From Allobosea sp. (lineage in GTDB: Bacteria > Pseudomonadota > Alphaproteobacteria > Rhizobiales > Beijerinckiaceae): a stretch of 47,682 bases of DNA. The notes under the pieces are model-generated. The model was not told the DNA's origin. It searched no databases and was given only the letters and a program-made list of their open reading frames with translations. The stretch's first letter is position 1, and the number at the start of each line of letters is the position of its first letter. Location of the stretch: NCBI RefSeq assembly GCF_017308075.1, contig NZ_JAFKFX010000052.1, forward strand, positions 1 to 47,682, written 5' to 3'. Both the position numbers and the translations under genes were made by a program. Below are positions 19,777-28,215 of this stretch, in pieces.

Positions 19777-20508
19777 TCAGCTATTGGCGCCTTCATCCAG
19801 GACAAGGTCCGGGACCGTGAGCGGCCGGCGCGCGGAAAAGGCCATGCGGTGCGGATTATGGCCGAAATTGCTGCGGCGTGTGACGCCTTCGAAGCCGGCC
19901 GCTTTGACCAAGGCGGTGAGGCCGACGGCGCTGTAGGTCGACAGGCCACACTGGGCGCGCAGCTTGCGATAGTCCGAGAAGAGCGTGCGGACGAGGCCGC
20001 CGAGCGCAGCGATGAAGAAGCCGCCGCGCCAGGCGAAGCCGAGCAGTTCGCTCGCATCCGTCAAAGGTGAAAGATCCGGTGGAATCACATCGGCAAGGAT
20101 GAGTTCGCCGCCGGGCTTCAGCTTTGCGAGCCAGGTGGCGAGCGCCCGCTTCAGCTCGACATCGCTCAGATACTGGATCAGCGAATTGGCGACGACGAGG
20201 TCGAGCGACCCGTCCGGCAGCGCCTCGACCTCTTCCGGCGACACGACGGAGAGGTTGGCGAGGGTGCCGAAACGGGCTTTCAGCTTATCGCGTACGGTCG
20301 GGGCCGCCTCGCACAGGATCAGCTTGCCTGAGGCGGCGGCGACGAGATCGGCCGAGAGCGCTTCGCCGCAGCCGACATCGAGCACGGCAGCGTCCTTGTC
20401 CGGCACGGCGGCGGCGATGTCCTGAGCGATGCGCCGGTAATGCAGGGCCTTGTGGCGCTCCGAGACGTAGATCGCGTGCTCGCCATTCCAGAAGTCGCGC
20501 CAGGACAT
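19777..20508 (-). CDS. Class I SAM-dependent methyltransferase
   Basis: The 243-residue product starts MSWRDFWNGEHAIYVSERHKALHY and has motif I AVLDVGCGEALSADLVA, a motif II acidic LCEAAP, and LKPGGELILADVIPPDLSPL as the post-methyltransfer strand. The C-terminal half contains SDYRKLRAQCGLSTYSAVGLTALVKAAGF. The substrate is unknown. The ATG at 20508 is preferred over the ATG seven codons earlier (20529) because the WRDFWN start fits related proteins. A direct repeat (CCGGCGCGGAAA at 20529-20540 and 20606-20617) lies just upstream. Confidence 0.85.
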   Translation of the reverse strand: MSWRDFWNGEHAIYVSERHKALHYRRIAQDIAAAVPDKDAAVLDVGCGEALSADLVAAASGKLILCEAAPTVRDKLKARFGTLANLSVVSPEEVEALPDGSLDLVVANSLIQYLSDVELKRALATWLAKLKPGGELILADVIPPDLSPLTDASELLGFAWRGGFFIAALGGLVRTLFSDYRKLRAQCGLSTYSAVGLTALVKAAGFEGVTRRSNFGHNPHRMAFSARRPLTVPDLVLDEGANS

Positions 20509-20720
20509 CGGGCCTTTTCCGTTTCGCACCGGCGCGGAAAGGCGCCTTTCCGGTTAGCCCTAACCTGTTTCGCAAGCGCGCGGAACCGGGGCAACTCGGG
20601 TTTCGCCGGCGCGGAAAAGTAATGCGCCCGACCGAAACGGCCGCAGGCGCGGCCAAACGGTTTGCGCTCCGGCCGGCGAGACCCTAGCCTTTCCGGAGCC
20701 GTTCATGCGCCGGGGGGACC

Positions 20721-21977
20721 ATGCTGCTGCTGCCTAAGCTTCTGAAGCGCTTCGTCCGCCAGGGCCGCCTCACCGTCATCACACCCGACAATAAGCGCCA
20801 TGTCTTCGGTCCCGGTCCGGGGCCGATCAGCTTCGCCGGCCAGAACAAGATCGCCCCCGACGTCACCGTGCGTTTCTCGGACGACAAGATCGAGCGCGAG
20901 ATCTTCCTCAATCCCGAGCTCGCATTGGCCGAGGGCTATATGGACGGGCGCGTCAATTTCGAGGACGGCTCCTCGATCCACGACCTGCTTTCGCTGTTCT
21001 GGCTGCAGCGCAAGGAACTGCGCAAGCACCCGCTGCAGCAGGTGATCCGCAAGGTCCGCTTCAAGATCCGGCGCTTCCGGATGCACAATCCGCTCGGCAT
21101 CGCCGGCAAGAAGGTCAAGCACCACTACGACATCCCGACCGATTTCTATCGGCTCTGGCTCGACGAGACGATGACCTATTCCTGTGCCTACTGGCACAGC
21201 CCCGAGGTCGGGCTCGAGGCGGCGCAGAAGGCGAAGCTGCGCCATCTCGCGGCCAAGCTCCGGATCGAGCCGGGCATGCGGGTGCTCGATATCGGCTCGG
21301 GCTGGGGCGAGCTGGCGATCTATCTCGCCAAGGCCTGTGGGGCGCAGGTCACCGGCCTCAATGTTTCGCCGGACCAGATGGCGGCGGCGCAGAAGCGAGC
21401 GGAGGCGGCCGGCGTCGGCGATGCCGTCAGCTTCATCAACAAGGATTATCGCGAGCTCACCGGCAGTTTCGACCGGATCGTCTCGGTCGGCATGATGGAG
21501 CATGTCGGCGTCGCGCATTATCTCGAATATTTCGAGAAGATCCGTGATCTGCTGGCGCCGGACGGGATCGCGCTCGTGCACTGCATCGGCCGGGTCGGGC
21601 CGCCCGGCTTCACCGGCCCGTTCTTCGACAAGTACATCTTCCCCGGCGGCTATGCTCCGGCGCTGTCCGAGGTCTTCGCCGCGGTCGAGCAGACGGGCTT
21701 GTGGCATTCCGACTGCGAGTTCTGGCGCCGGCATTACCACTGGACGCTGGAGGCCTGGCGCGAGCGCTTCATGGCGCAGCGCGACGAGGTCGTCGTGATG
21801 CTGGGCGAGCGTTTCGCGCGGATGTGGGAATTCTACCTGTCCGCCTGCTCGATCTCCTTCGATATCGGCGGCGACATGGTCTTCCAGCTCCTGCTCGGCC
21901 AGCACAAGAGCGCCGTTCCGGTGATCCGCGACTACGTCACCGAGGCGGAGCAGGAACTGGAGCAGCGCGGCTTCTGA
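20721..21977 (+). CDS. Cyclopropane-fatty-acyl-phospholipid synthase family methyltransferase
   Basis: The 418-residue protein carries the CFA-synthase pattern: an N-terminal lipid-binding domain, then HHYDIPTDFYRLWLDETMTYSCAYW (about 134-158), the SAM motif VLDIGSGWGELAIYLA (about 192-207), GLNVSPDQ, VSVGMMEHVG, and FDKYIFPGG with WRRHYHWTLEAWRERF near the end. It should methylate unsaturated phospholipid acyl chains at the inner membrane, adding a methylene bridge or a related group. Alphaproteobacteria usually carry several paralogs, so the exact product is uncertain and I give no symbol. The gene runs alone; 274 bases without a clear gene follow it. Confidence 0.88.
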   Translation: MLLLPKLLKRFVRQGRLTVITPDNKRHVFGPGPGPISFAGQNKIAPDVTVRFSDDKIEREIFLNPELALAEGYMDGRVNFEDGSSIHDLLSLFWLQRKELRKHPLQQVIRKVRFKIRRFRMHNPLGIAGKKVKHHYDIPTDFYRLWLDETMTYSCAYWHSPEVGLEAAQKAKLRHLAAKLRIEPGMRVLDIGSGWGELAIYLAKACGAQVTGLNVSPDQMAAAQKRAEAAGVGDAVSFINKDYRELTGSFDRIVSVGMMEHVGVAHYLEYFEKIRDLLAPDGIALVHCIGRVGPPGFTGPFFDKYIFPGGYAPALSEVFAAVEQTGLWHSDCEFWRRHYHWTLEAWRERFMAQRDEVVVMLGERFARMWEFYLSACSISFDIGGDMVFQLLLGQHKSAVPVIRDYVTEAEQELEQRGF

Positions 21978-22251
21978 GGCCGTGCCCGGTGCAGGGTGCG
22001 TTGCCGACGCAAGGTGCCGCGCAGATGAACCTGCGTCACATGAGTATCGCGATCGCCGCCGGCCCGAATTCGGCCTGCCTCCGGCCCTGCGGCAGGCAGC
22101 TGCCGAACTTTCCTCCAGCATCTTTCGCCGCAGGTGGGAGGCGAGCGCGGAGGTACGCCAGAATATCAGCCTCTGTCCCTGATCAATGCCGTGAAAATCG
22201 GCTATTCTGGCCACGCCTGCCGCTCTTTCAGCTTACAGATCCTGTGCGGTG

Positions 22252-22749
22252 ATGAAGATGAGACTGGTCGCCGGAAGCCTGCTCGGTGCCGCGAGTATCC
22301 TGCTCCTTTCGGATACCGGCTTCGCGCAGCAAAGACCGGCCGAATGGGTTCTCGGCGTCGACAAGGATACCCAGGAGGAGCTCGGCCTGAAGAAGCCTCC
22401 CAGGGTTGCGCATGTGCGCGCCAAGGCGGGTCGGAACAGCAGTTTCGTGCTGACAAAATGCAACAAGAACGCGATCGAGGGACGTTTCGACGACGATCCG
22501 ACGCTCAATGTCGAGAAGCTGTCAGGCGGTTCGGACACCAAGAAGATATTCGTGTCCTATGACGGCCTCTCGGCCGTCTCGACCTTCGCGGACAATGGCT
22601 ATGCGCCCTGGTATGTCGCGCTGCCGATGCCGCCTCGCAATGCCACGACGATCAATCTCTGTCCGACGGCCGAAGCGGCAGGCTCGCGCTGCCTGCGCTT
22701 TCCGATCGAGGGGTTCGCCAAGGCCCGGCAATTCGTCTGCGGCAAGTGA
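22252..22749 (+). CDS. Exported protein of unknown function
   Basis: The 165-residue product has a Sec signal (MKMRLVAGSLLGAASILLLSDTGFAQQ) with cleavage expected after GFA or FAQ. The mature part contains four cysteines (TKCNKN, NLCPTA, SRCLRF, FVCGK) that could form two disulfides, and KKIFVSYDGLSAVSTFADNGYAPWYVALPMPPRN in the middle. I do not recognise the family. It is not in an obvious operon. GTG at 22249 or ATG at 22258 are alternative starts. Confidence 0.72.
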   Translation: MKMRLVAGSLLGAASILLLSDTGFAQQRPAEWVLGVDKDTQEELGLKKPPRVAHVRAKAGRNSSFVLTKCNKNAIEGRFDDDPTLNVEKLSGGSDTKKIFVSYDGLSAVSTFADNGYAPWYVALPMPPRNATTINLCPTAEAAGSRCLRFPIEGFAKARQFVCGK

Positions 22750-22768
22750 CCGGGGGCTCTGCCTCGCC

Positions 22769-23671
22769 TCAGCGCCTGAGGTTGACGATCACGACGCCGG
22801 CCAGCGCCATCGCCCCGCCGAGGATGCCAAGCGCGGTCGGCACCTCGCCGAGCCAGAGGAAGCTGATCAGCATCGCGGTCGGCGGCACGCCATACTGGAA
22901 GTTAGAGGCGCGGGCGGCGGGCAGGCGCGAGAGCGTGATCGCCCAGGTGCCGTAGGCGATCAGGCTCGGCACGACCGCGAGATAGACCACGGACCAGAGC
23001 GCCTGGGCAGGCGCAGCCGGGACCTGCTCCAGCGCGCCGGGCAGGAAGGGCGAGAGCGCCAGCCCGCCGATCGCCATGTTCCAGGCGGCGACCGAGAGTG
23101 GCTTGTGGCGGGCGAAGAGCGGCTTCTGCACCACGGTCGAGATCGCATTGCAGAAGGCGGCGCCGAGGATCAGCAGGACGCTGACGCCGATGTTCAGGTC
23201 GAGCCCGTTGCTGAGCGCGATCACGCCGATGCCGGCGAAGGAGAGGGCGGTGCCGAGCCAGGCGACGAGGCTGAAGCGCTCGTTCAGGATCAACATGGCG
23301 AGCGCGGCGGTCATGATCGGGTTGGTGTTGATGATGAAGCTCGCGGCGCCCGCCGGCACGACGCGCTGGCCGAGATTGAGCAGGATCGCATAGAGCGCGA
23401 TGAAGACGATGCCGCCGGTGAGAAGGCGCCAGATGTCCGTGCCGGCGGGCAGGGTGGCGCGGGTCAGGGCCAGGAAGAGTGCGGCCGGCACGCCGGCGAG
23501 GGCAAAGCGCAGCGCCGCCATTTCGAGCGGGCCGAAGCCGGAAAGCCCCGCCCGGATCGCCGGGAAGGAGGAAGCCCAGGCGACCACGGTGAAGGGGATG
23601 GTGAAGAGCAGCAGGGGATCGATCGCCGTGCCGTGCCGGGCCGGGGTCGTGGAGCAGCTGACGTCTGCCAT
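22769..23671 (-). CDS. EamA/DMT-family transporter
   Basis: The 300-residue inner-membrane protein has ten predicted helices arranged as two EamA repeats. The first repeat opens with [28 protein letters not shown] and ends with [37 protein letters not shown]; the second ends with [31 protein letters not shown]. Such carriers export amino acids or other metabolites. It is divergent from the LysR gene, the classic arrangement in which the regulator controls the exporter. The substrate is unknown. Confidence 0.88.
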   Translation of the reverse strand: MADVSCSTTPARHGTAIDPLLLFTIPFTVVAWASSFPAIRAGLSGFGPLEMAALRFALAGVPAALFLALTRATLPAGTDIWRLLTGGIVFIALYAILLNLGQRVVPAGAASFIINTNPIMTAALAMLILNERFSLVAWLGTALSFAGIGVIALSNGLDLNIGVSVLLILGAAFCNAISTVVQKPLFARHKPLSVAAWNMAIGGLALSPFLPGALEQVPAAPAQALWSVVYLAVVPSLIAYGTWAITLSRLPAARASNFQYGVPPTAMLISFLWLGEVPTALGILGGAMALAGVVIVNLRR

Positions 23672-23784
23672 GAGAGGTCTCCAAGCGATCTGGTTCCGCC
23701 CTCATCGACCGCCTTCGAGACCGCCGATGCTTAGGCCTCGATAGACGCCTCCTCGAGCTGATTGACAAACGAGTAATTCGATGA

Positions 23785-23811
23785 CGAGCTGTGAACATGG
23801 ATCACAGCTCG
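23785..23811. promoter_or_regulatory. Inverted repeat spanning the lysR start codon
   Basis: CGAGCTGTGA (23785-23794) and TCACAGCTCG (23802-23811) are perfect 10-base arms around a 7-base centre that contains the ATG of the LysR gene (23797). As DNA it resembles a dimeric regulator operator. As RNA it would place the start codon in a hairpin loop. Either reading predicts autoregulation; both are inference. Confidence 0.5.
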
Positions 23812-24732
23812 AACCTGCCGCCGCTGGATACGCTGCGCGCCTTCGAGGCGGCGGCGCGCTCCGGCAGCTTTTCCGGCGCGGCGGAGGCGCTGAACCTGAC
23901 ACATGGCGCGGTCAGCCGGCAGGTGGCGAAGCTCGAGCACTGGCTCGGCCTGCGCGTCTTCCTGCGCCAGGCGCGCGGCGTCGTACTGACGCCTGAAGGG
24001 CAAAGGTTGCTGCAACGGACGCAGGAGGCGTTTTCGCTGTTCGCCGACACGTCGGACCGCTGGACCGAGCAGCGCGGCGCGGCGGTGGTCAGGCTCAGCG
24101 CGCCGCCCTCGGTCTGCGCGCTCTGGCTGATGCCGCGGCTGAGCGGGCTGGAGGCCGGCGACCCCGCCCTTCGGATCGTGCTGCAGGCCGAGCACCGCAA
24201 GGTCGATTTCGAGGAGGAGGGGATCGATCTCGGCGTGCGCTGCGGGCGCGGCGGGGCGCCAGGCCGCGTCTCGGTTCAGCTTTTCGAGGAATGGTGCTTT
24301 CCGGTAGCCTCGCCGGCATTGGCCGCCGCGTTCGGCGAGGGCCCAGCGGAGCGCCTGCTGGTGCAACCCCTGATCCATGATTCGGATGCAGCCGGCTGGA
24401 AGGCCTGGTTCGCCGCGCAGGGCCTCGATTATCGCCCGCGGCCACAGGATCGCCGCTTCGAGGACTACAACTTGGTGCTCGATGCCGCCGCCCATGGCCT
24501 CGGCATCGCGCTGGCGCGCCCGCCGCTCGCCCAGGAGCAGCTCGATGCCGGCCGGATCGTCGCCGTCGACCGGCGCACCGCGTTGAATCCGGTTGCCTAT
24601 TGGCTCGATCGCCCGCTCGGCCAGCCACGGCCGGCGACTATGGCGCTGGCTATGCGCATCGCAGAGCAGGCGGGATTGCCGGCCGCTCGTCTCGCGACCT
24701 TCCTGAAGCCGGAGGCGAGGACTGTCGCGTAG
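23797..24732 (+). CDS. LysR-family transcriptional regulator (GcvA-like)
   Basis: The 311-residue protein has an N-terminal LysR winged helix (PPLDTLRAFEAAARSGSFSGAAEALNLTHGAVSRQVAKLEHWLG, about 8-52) and a two-lobed LysR substrate domain of the GcvA type (DLGVRCGRG, HDSDAAGWKAWF, LVLDAAAHGLGIALARPPL). It should bind DNA as a tetramer and control the divergent EamA transporter gene. The ATG at 23797 is chosen; a GTG at 23791 is in frame. The start lies inside a perfect inverted repeat. Confidence 0.9.
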   Translation: MDHSSNLPPLDTLRAFEAAARSGSFSGAAEALNLTHGAVSRQVAKLEHWLGLRVFLRQARGVVLTPEGQRLLQRTQEAFSLFADTSDRWTEQRGAAVVRLSAPPSVCALWLMPRLSGLEAGDPALRIVLQAEHRKVDFEEEGIDLGVRCGRGGAPGRVSVQLFEEWCFPVASPALAAAFGEGPAERLLVQPLIHDSDAAGWKAWFAAQGLDYRPRPQDRRFEDYNLVLDAAAHGLGIALARPPLAQEQLDAGRIVAVDRRTALNPVAYWLDRPLGQPRPATMALAMRIAEQAGLPAARLATFLKPEARTVA

Positions 24733-25013
24733 CGCCTCTCCCGTGACGTTCCGTCGCGTCCCGGCGCTTCGGAGGTGGGTTGCTCGTTTTCCGCGACGGT
24801 GAACAAGCCGCCAGCTGACGAGGGAGGCCGTGCAGGAGTCGATAGCATCGGACCGAAACGTGGAATGCATCTTCCGAAGAATTTTAATGCAATGACAATG
24901 AGATAGGTCGCCGTTGTTGCGCCCAGGCGGACGCGCGGCGATCCAGCTGACACCGGACGACAATGGGCGCGGCTAAAAGCGTGGAGCTTGGCACCACAGC
25001 GAAAGGACACGCC

Positions 25014-25487
25014 ATGGCGAAGAACACGATCTGCGTCTGGTACGACAAGGACGCCGAGGCCGCTGCCCGCTTCTATGCCGAGACCTTTCCCGACAGCGCT
25101 GTCTCTGCCGTCCACCGCGCGCCCAGCGACTATCCCTCGGGCAAAAAGGGGGACGTTCTCACCGTCGCGTTCACCGTCGCCGGCATCCCCTGTCTCGGCC
25201 TCAATGGCGGCCCGGCCTTCAAGCACAGCGAAGCCTTTTCGTTCCAGATCGCCACCGATGATCAGGCCGAAACCGACCGCTACTGGAACGCCATCGTCGG
25301 CAATGGCGGCCAGGAGAGCGCCTGCGGCTGGTGCAAGGACAAATGGGGCGTCTCCTGGCAGATCACGCCGCGCGTGCTGACCGAAGCGCTGGCGGCCGGC
25401 GGCGAGGAGGCGCGGCGCGCCTTCGAGGCGATGATGGGCATGCGCAAGATCGACGTCGCGGCGATCGAGGCGGCCCGGCGCGGCTGA
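25014..25487 (+). CDS. VOC-family protein (PhnB-like)
   Basis: The 157-residue protein is a vicinal-oxygen-chelate fold protein of the type often called PhnB-like or 3-demethylubiquinone methyltransferase-like. It has CVWYDKDAEAAARFYAETFPDS near the start, GIPCLGLNGGPAFKHSEAFSFQI in the middle and a C-terminal CGWCKDKWGVSWQITPRVL. The start is set by GAAAGGA 8 bases before the ATG. The true substrate is unknown; the methyltransferase name is a common misannotation. The preceding 281 bases (24733-25013) hold no gene that I can support. Confidence 0.85.
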   Translation: MAKNTICVWYDKDAEAAARFYAETFPDSAVSAVHRAPSDYPSGKKGDVLTVAFTVAGIPCLGLNGGPAFKHSEAFSFQIATDDQAETDRYWNAIVGNGGQESACGWCKDKWGVSWQITPRVLTEALAAGGEEARRAFEAMMGMRKIDVAAIEAARRG

Positions 25488-25550
25488 TCCTCCAGCCGCT
25501 CCGGCGATGGGCGGCGGCCCGTCCCTGTCGGTCCCGGCGGTGCAGCGATC

Positions 25551-26354
25551 CTAGGCTGGCTGCATCGCTTCGTCCTTCGCGACCTCGAGCGCCTGCCGGG
25601 GGGCGTCGTCGAGGTGCAGCCGCATCTCCTCGGCGAGCGCGAAGAAGCGGTCGCGGACGGCGCGCGCATGCGGGTTGCCGCGTTCGATCGCGAGGAAGAC
25701 GTTCGGCGCATCGTAGCGGACCATCTCGGTCGCCTGCATCAGCAGGTCGAAGCTCGCCGTCGTCATCCGGCGCGGCAAGGGCTCCATCTGCACCAGGATC
25801 TTGGCGATCAGATGCGTCAGCCCCTGGGCGAGCGCGACCTCGCGGTCAAGGGCGTCGGGCGTGGTCATGATCACGTCGAGGCCGAGCACCCGGCGCAGGA
25901 AGGCGGCGATCCTGCCGGCGCTGCGGCCGCGGATCGGGCAGATCGCGATCTTCAGGCCGCGGATGCCCTTGCGCGCGCTCTGCGGCCCGAACAGGGGATG
26001 GGTTCCGACGATCTCGACATGATCGGGCAGGCCGGCCTGCATTGCGAGGGCGGGAGCGATCTTGACCGAGCCGACATCGAGCACGATCGCGCCGGCCCGC
26101 AGATGCGGCGCGAGAACGGCCAGTGCCGAGGGAACTGCGCCGACCGGGACGGCGAGGATGACGAGGTCGCAGGCGCCGATCTCGGCGATGTCGCCTGGAA
26201 CCAGGCCCTTTCCCGAGTCGTCGAATTGGGCGGGCTGATCGGGATCGAAGACGCGCAGCCGGAAATGCGGCTGGAGATGGTGCGCCATCAGCCGGCCGAA
26301 GGCGCCGAAGCCGATGATGCCGATCGAGGTGACGGTCTTGCGGGGGGTATGCAT
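25551..26354 (-). CDS. Prephenate/arogenate dehydrogenase family protein (tyrosine synthesis)
   Basis: The 267-residue enzyme belongs to the TyrA family, which oxidises prephenate or arogenate with NAD(P)+ on the way to tyrosine. The Rossmann motif GIIGFGAFGRLMA (12-24) is at the N-terminus, followed by DLVILAVPVGAV, VLDVGSVKIAPA and GTHPLFGPQSARKG, which holds the family's HP motif; the helical C-terminal domain contains LTHLIAKIL. There is no chorismate mutase or ACT domain, so product control may be transcriptional. That fits the leader peptide with two Tyr codons and the hairpin found just upstream. Whether prephenate or arogenate is used cannot be told. Confidence 0.87.
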   Translation of the reverse strand: MHTPRKTVTSIGIIGFGAFGRLMAHHLQPHFRLRVFDPDQPAQFDDSGKGLVPGDIAEIGACDLVILAVPVGAVPSALAVLAPHLRAGAIVLDVGSVKIAPALAMQAGLPDHVEIVGTHPLFGPQSARKGIRGLKIAICPIRGRSAGRIAAFLRRVLGLDVIMTTPDALDREVALAQGLTHLIAKILVQMEPLPRRMTTASFDLLMQATEMVRYDAPNVFLAIERGNPHARAVRDRFFALAEEMRLHLDDAPRQALEVAKDEAMQPA

Positions 26355-26400
26355 CGCGTTTTCCTGAGGGAGGCCGCGATGCCGGGTGACTGCCTGAATT

Positions 26401-26421
26401 CAACCGCCAGCGCGGCGGTTG
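26401..26421 (-). promoter_or_regulatory. Candidate attenuator hairpin of the tyrosine leader
   Basis: On the minus strand CAACCGCC (26421-26414) pairs perfectly with GGCGGTTG (26408-26401) over a 5-base loop. The word GGCGGTGG just after the leader stop codon (26442-26435) can pair instead with the ACCGCC half of the first arm, giving mutually exclusive structures. No U run follows, so the effect may be Rho-dependent or on translation rather than simple intrinsic termination. Confidence 0.5.
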
Positions 26422-26442
26422 AGACATGGGAATGCCACCGCC

Positions 26443-26493
26443 TTATGAGGACGGGGCGTAATAGTTCCGGGCGAGGAGGCAGGAGATGGCCAT
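26443..26493 (-). CDS. Leader peptide with tandem tyrosine codons
   Basis: A 17-codon frame encodes MAISCLLARNYYAPSS and stops with TAA. Tyr codons TAT and TAC (26463-26458) are adjacent, about 15 bases before the first pairing word of the downstream hairpin system, the distance needed for a stalled ribosome to free it. The next gene on the strand is a tyrosine-pathway dehydrogenase. A promoter-like pair (26500-26528) places the predicted transcription start exactly on the A of this ATG, so the peptide would be translated from a leaderless RNA, as described for rhizobial trpL. No Shine-Dalgarno is present, consistent with this. The reading is mine, from sequence alone. Confidence 0.6.
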   Translation of the reverse strand: MAISCLLARNYYAPSS

Positions 26494-26499
26494 GGCGGG

Positions 26500-26528
26500 C
26501 TTAGAGCGCGCCGGCGCAGGCCTGTCAA
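26500..26528 (-). promoter_or_regulatory. Promoter of the leader peptide/prephenate dehydrogenase unit
   Basis: On the minus strand TTGACA (26528-26523) is followed after 17 bases by TCTAAG (26505-26500). The -35 word is the consensus; the -10 is fair. The implied +1 is 26493, the A of the leader ATG. It lies right after the NIPSNAP gene stop (26530), so tyrosine synthesis is separated from carA transcription. Confidence 0.6.
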
Positions 26529-26529
26529 C

Positions 26530-26856
26530 TCAGAGCTGCGGCGAATAGTCGGTCGGCGTCAGCATGCGGTCCTCGATCGCGCCGACGAGGTCGCCATGCT
26601 CGATCGCGCTGACGCGCTTGATCTCGAGCCATTCCGGATCGGCCTTGAAGCTCGCCCAGCGCTCCGCCTTGGTCTGCGCATCGGGCCAGGCGAGGATATA
26701 GGCGAACTCGGTGCGGGTCGCGCTCCTGGTTTCCCAGAGCGACAGGATGCGGAAGCCGTGGCGGGCCATGATGCGCATCGCGTGATCTCGAAAGCGGGCG
26801 TGGAAAGCGGCCTTGTTGCTCTCGAAGATCTCGTAGATGCGCAGCTGGTGGATCAT
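26530..26856 (-). CDS. NIPSNAP family protein
   Basis: The 108-residue protein has the NIPSNAP ferredoxin-like fold pattern: MIHQLRIYEIFESNKAAFHARFRDHAMRIMARHGF, then WETRSATRTEFAYILAWPD and KAERWASFKADPEWLEIK. The family's biochemical role is unclear. GGAGAG precedes the ATG at 26856. It is 14 bases after the carA stop on the same strand and is probably read through from carA. Confidence 0.87.
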   Translation of the reverse strand: MIHQLRIYEIFESNKAAFHARFRDHAMRIMARHGFRILSLWETRSATRTEFAYILAWPDAQTKAERWASFKADPEWLEIKRVSAIEHGDLVGAIEDRMLTPTDYSPQL

Positions 26857-26870
26857 GGCCGCCGCTCTCC

Positions 26871-28079
26871 TCAGATCACCTTCTTCGCCTTCTCGGTTGC
26901 CATCATGTCGACGAAACGCGCGAAGAGGTAGTGACTGTCCTGGGGACCGGACGAAGCCTCCGGGTGGTACTGGACGCTGAAGGCCGGGCGGTCTGTCAGC
27001 GCGATGCCGCAATTGGAGCCGTCGAAGAGCGAGACATGGGTTTCGGTCGCGTTCTTCGGGAGGGAGGCCGGATCGACTGCGAAGCCATGGTTCATCGAGA
27101 CGATCTCGACCTTGCCGGTGGTCTTGTCCTGCACCGGGTGATTGGCGCCGTGATGGCCCTGCTTCATCTTCAGGGTCTGGCCGCCGATGGCGAGCGCCAG
27201 CATCTGATGGCCGAGGCAGATGCCGAAGGTCGGGATCTTCTGCTCCAGCAGGTCGCGGATCACCGGAGCAGCATATGCGCCGGTCGCGGCCGGGTCGCCC
27301 GGGCCGTTCGAGAGGAAGACGCCGTCGGGGGCGAGATCGAGGATCTGCTGGGCTGTCGCCGTCGAGGGCACGACCTCGACCTCGCAGCCGGCCTTGGCGA
27401 GCAGGCGCAGGATGTTGCGCTTGATGCCGTAGTCGATGGCGACGACGCGATGAGCCGCGCTTTCGCGCTTGCCATAGCCGCGCGGCCACTGCCAGGGCGT
27501 CTCGTCCCAGTCATAGCGCTGGGTCGCGGCGACGAGCGGGACGAGGTCGAGACCGGCCATGTCGGGCAAGGCGGCGGCTTCGCGCTTCAGGGCGTCGATA
27601 TCGAACGCGCCGTTGGGATCATGAGCGATGATCGCATTGGGCATGCCCTTGTCGCGGATCAGCGCGGTCAGGGCGCGGGTGTCGACGCCGCAGATGCCGA
27701 CGATGTTGCGGGCCTTGAGCCAGGCGTCGAGATGCTTGCCGGCGCGCCAGTTCGAGGGCTCGGTGATCGCGGCATGGAGGACGACGCCGCGCACGCCCGA
27801 GGAGGAGGAGGCGTTCACCGTCTCGGTGTCGTCGTCGTTGACGCCGACATTGCCGATATGGGGAAAGGTGAAGGTGATGATCTGCCCGGCATAGGACGGG
27901 TCGGTCAGGATTTCCTGATAGCCCGTCATCGCGGTGTTGAAGCAGACCTCGCCCGGCGCCCGGCCGATGGCGCCGAGGCCGAAGCCTTCGAGCACGGTCC
28001 CGTCCGCCAGTACCAGAACCGCAGTCGCGCGCGGCTCGCTCCAGCCCGCCGCGGCGGGGTTCCCTTCGTCAACGGTCAT
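26871..28079 (-). CDS. carA: Carbamoyl-phosphate synthase small subunit
   Basis: The 402-residue glutamine amidotransferase subunit supplies ammonia to CarB. It has the N-terminal CPSase domain (AVLVLADGTVLEGFGLGAIG, CFNTAMTGYQEILTDPSYAGQI) and a class I GATase domain with the nucleophile in FGICLGHQM (near residue 288), and the His-Glu pair in QYHPEASSGP (near 374). The length is normal for the order. The gene is transcribed away from yqeY with 136 bases between them and is followed by the NIPSNAP gene. carB is 15 kb away. Confidence 0.97.
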   Translation of the reverse strand: MTVDEGNPAAAGWSEPRATAVLVLADGTVLEGFGLGAIGRAPGEVCFNTAMTGYQEILTDPSYAGQIITFTFPHIGNVGVNDDDTETVNASSSSGVRGVVLHAAITEPSNWRAGKHLDAWLKARNIVGICGVDTRALTALIRDKGMPNAIIAHDPNGAFDIDALKREAAALPDMAGLDLVPLVAATQRYDWDETPWQWPRGYGKRESAAHRVVAIDYGIKRNILRLLAKAGCEVEVVPSTATAQQILDLAPDGVFLSNGPGDPAATGAYAAPVIRDLLEQKIPTFGICLGHQMLALAIGGQTLKMKQGHHGANHPVQDKTTGKVEIVSMNHGFAVDPASLPKNATETHVSLFDGSNCGIALTDRPAFSVQYHPEASSGPQDSHYLFARFVDMMATEKAKKVI

Positions 28080-28215
28080 GTCTATGTCTCGTCCAGGCCG
28101 CTCGGAAGCGCGGCATCGTGAAGGCAGGGCGCCGTTTGGTGCCGCCGGTCTGGAGCGTGAGCCTTAAAGAGCCGCTCGCGCCCCGTCAATGAACGAAGAC
28201 GAGGATAGCTGAGTC

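Noticed and set aside
20440-20687. Short plus-strand frames before the CFA-synthase-family gene
   Set aside because: They overlap the start of the minus-strand methyltransferase and have no features; the stretch looks regulatory.
23791-23808. CRP site reading of TGTGA...TCACA at the lysR start
   Set aside because: The spacer is 7 bases rather than the 6 of CRP sites, and it lies on the start codon; I keep it only as an inverted repeat.
24733-25013. Possible gene or regulatory RNA between the LysR and VOC genes
   Set aside because: No stable helix pairs or convincing frame; only an AT-richer stretch near 24880-24905.
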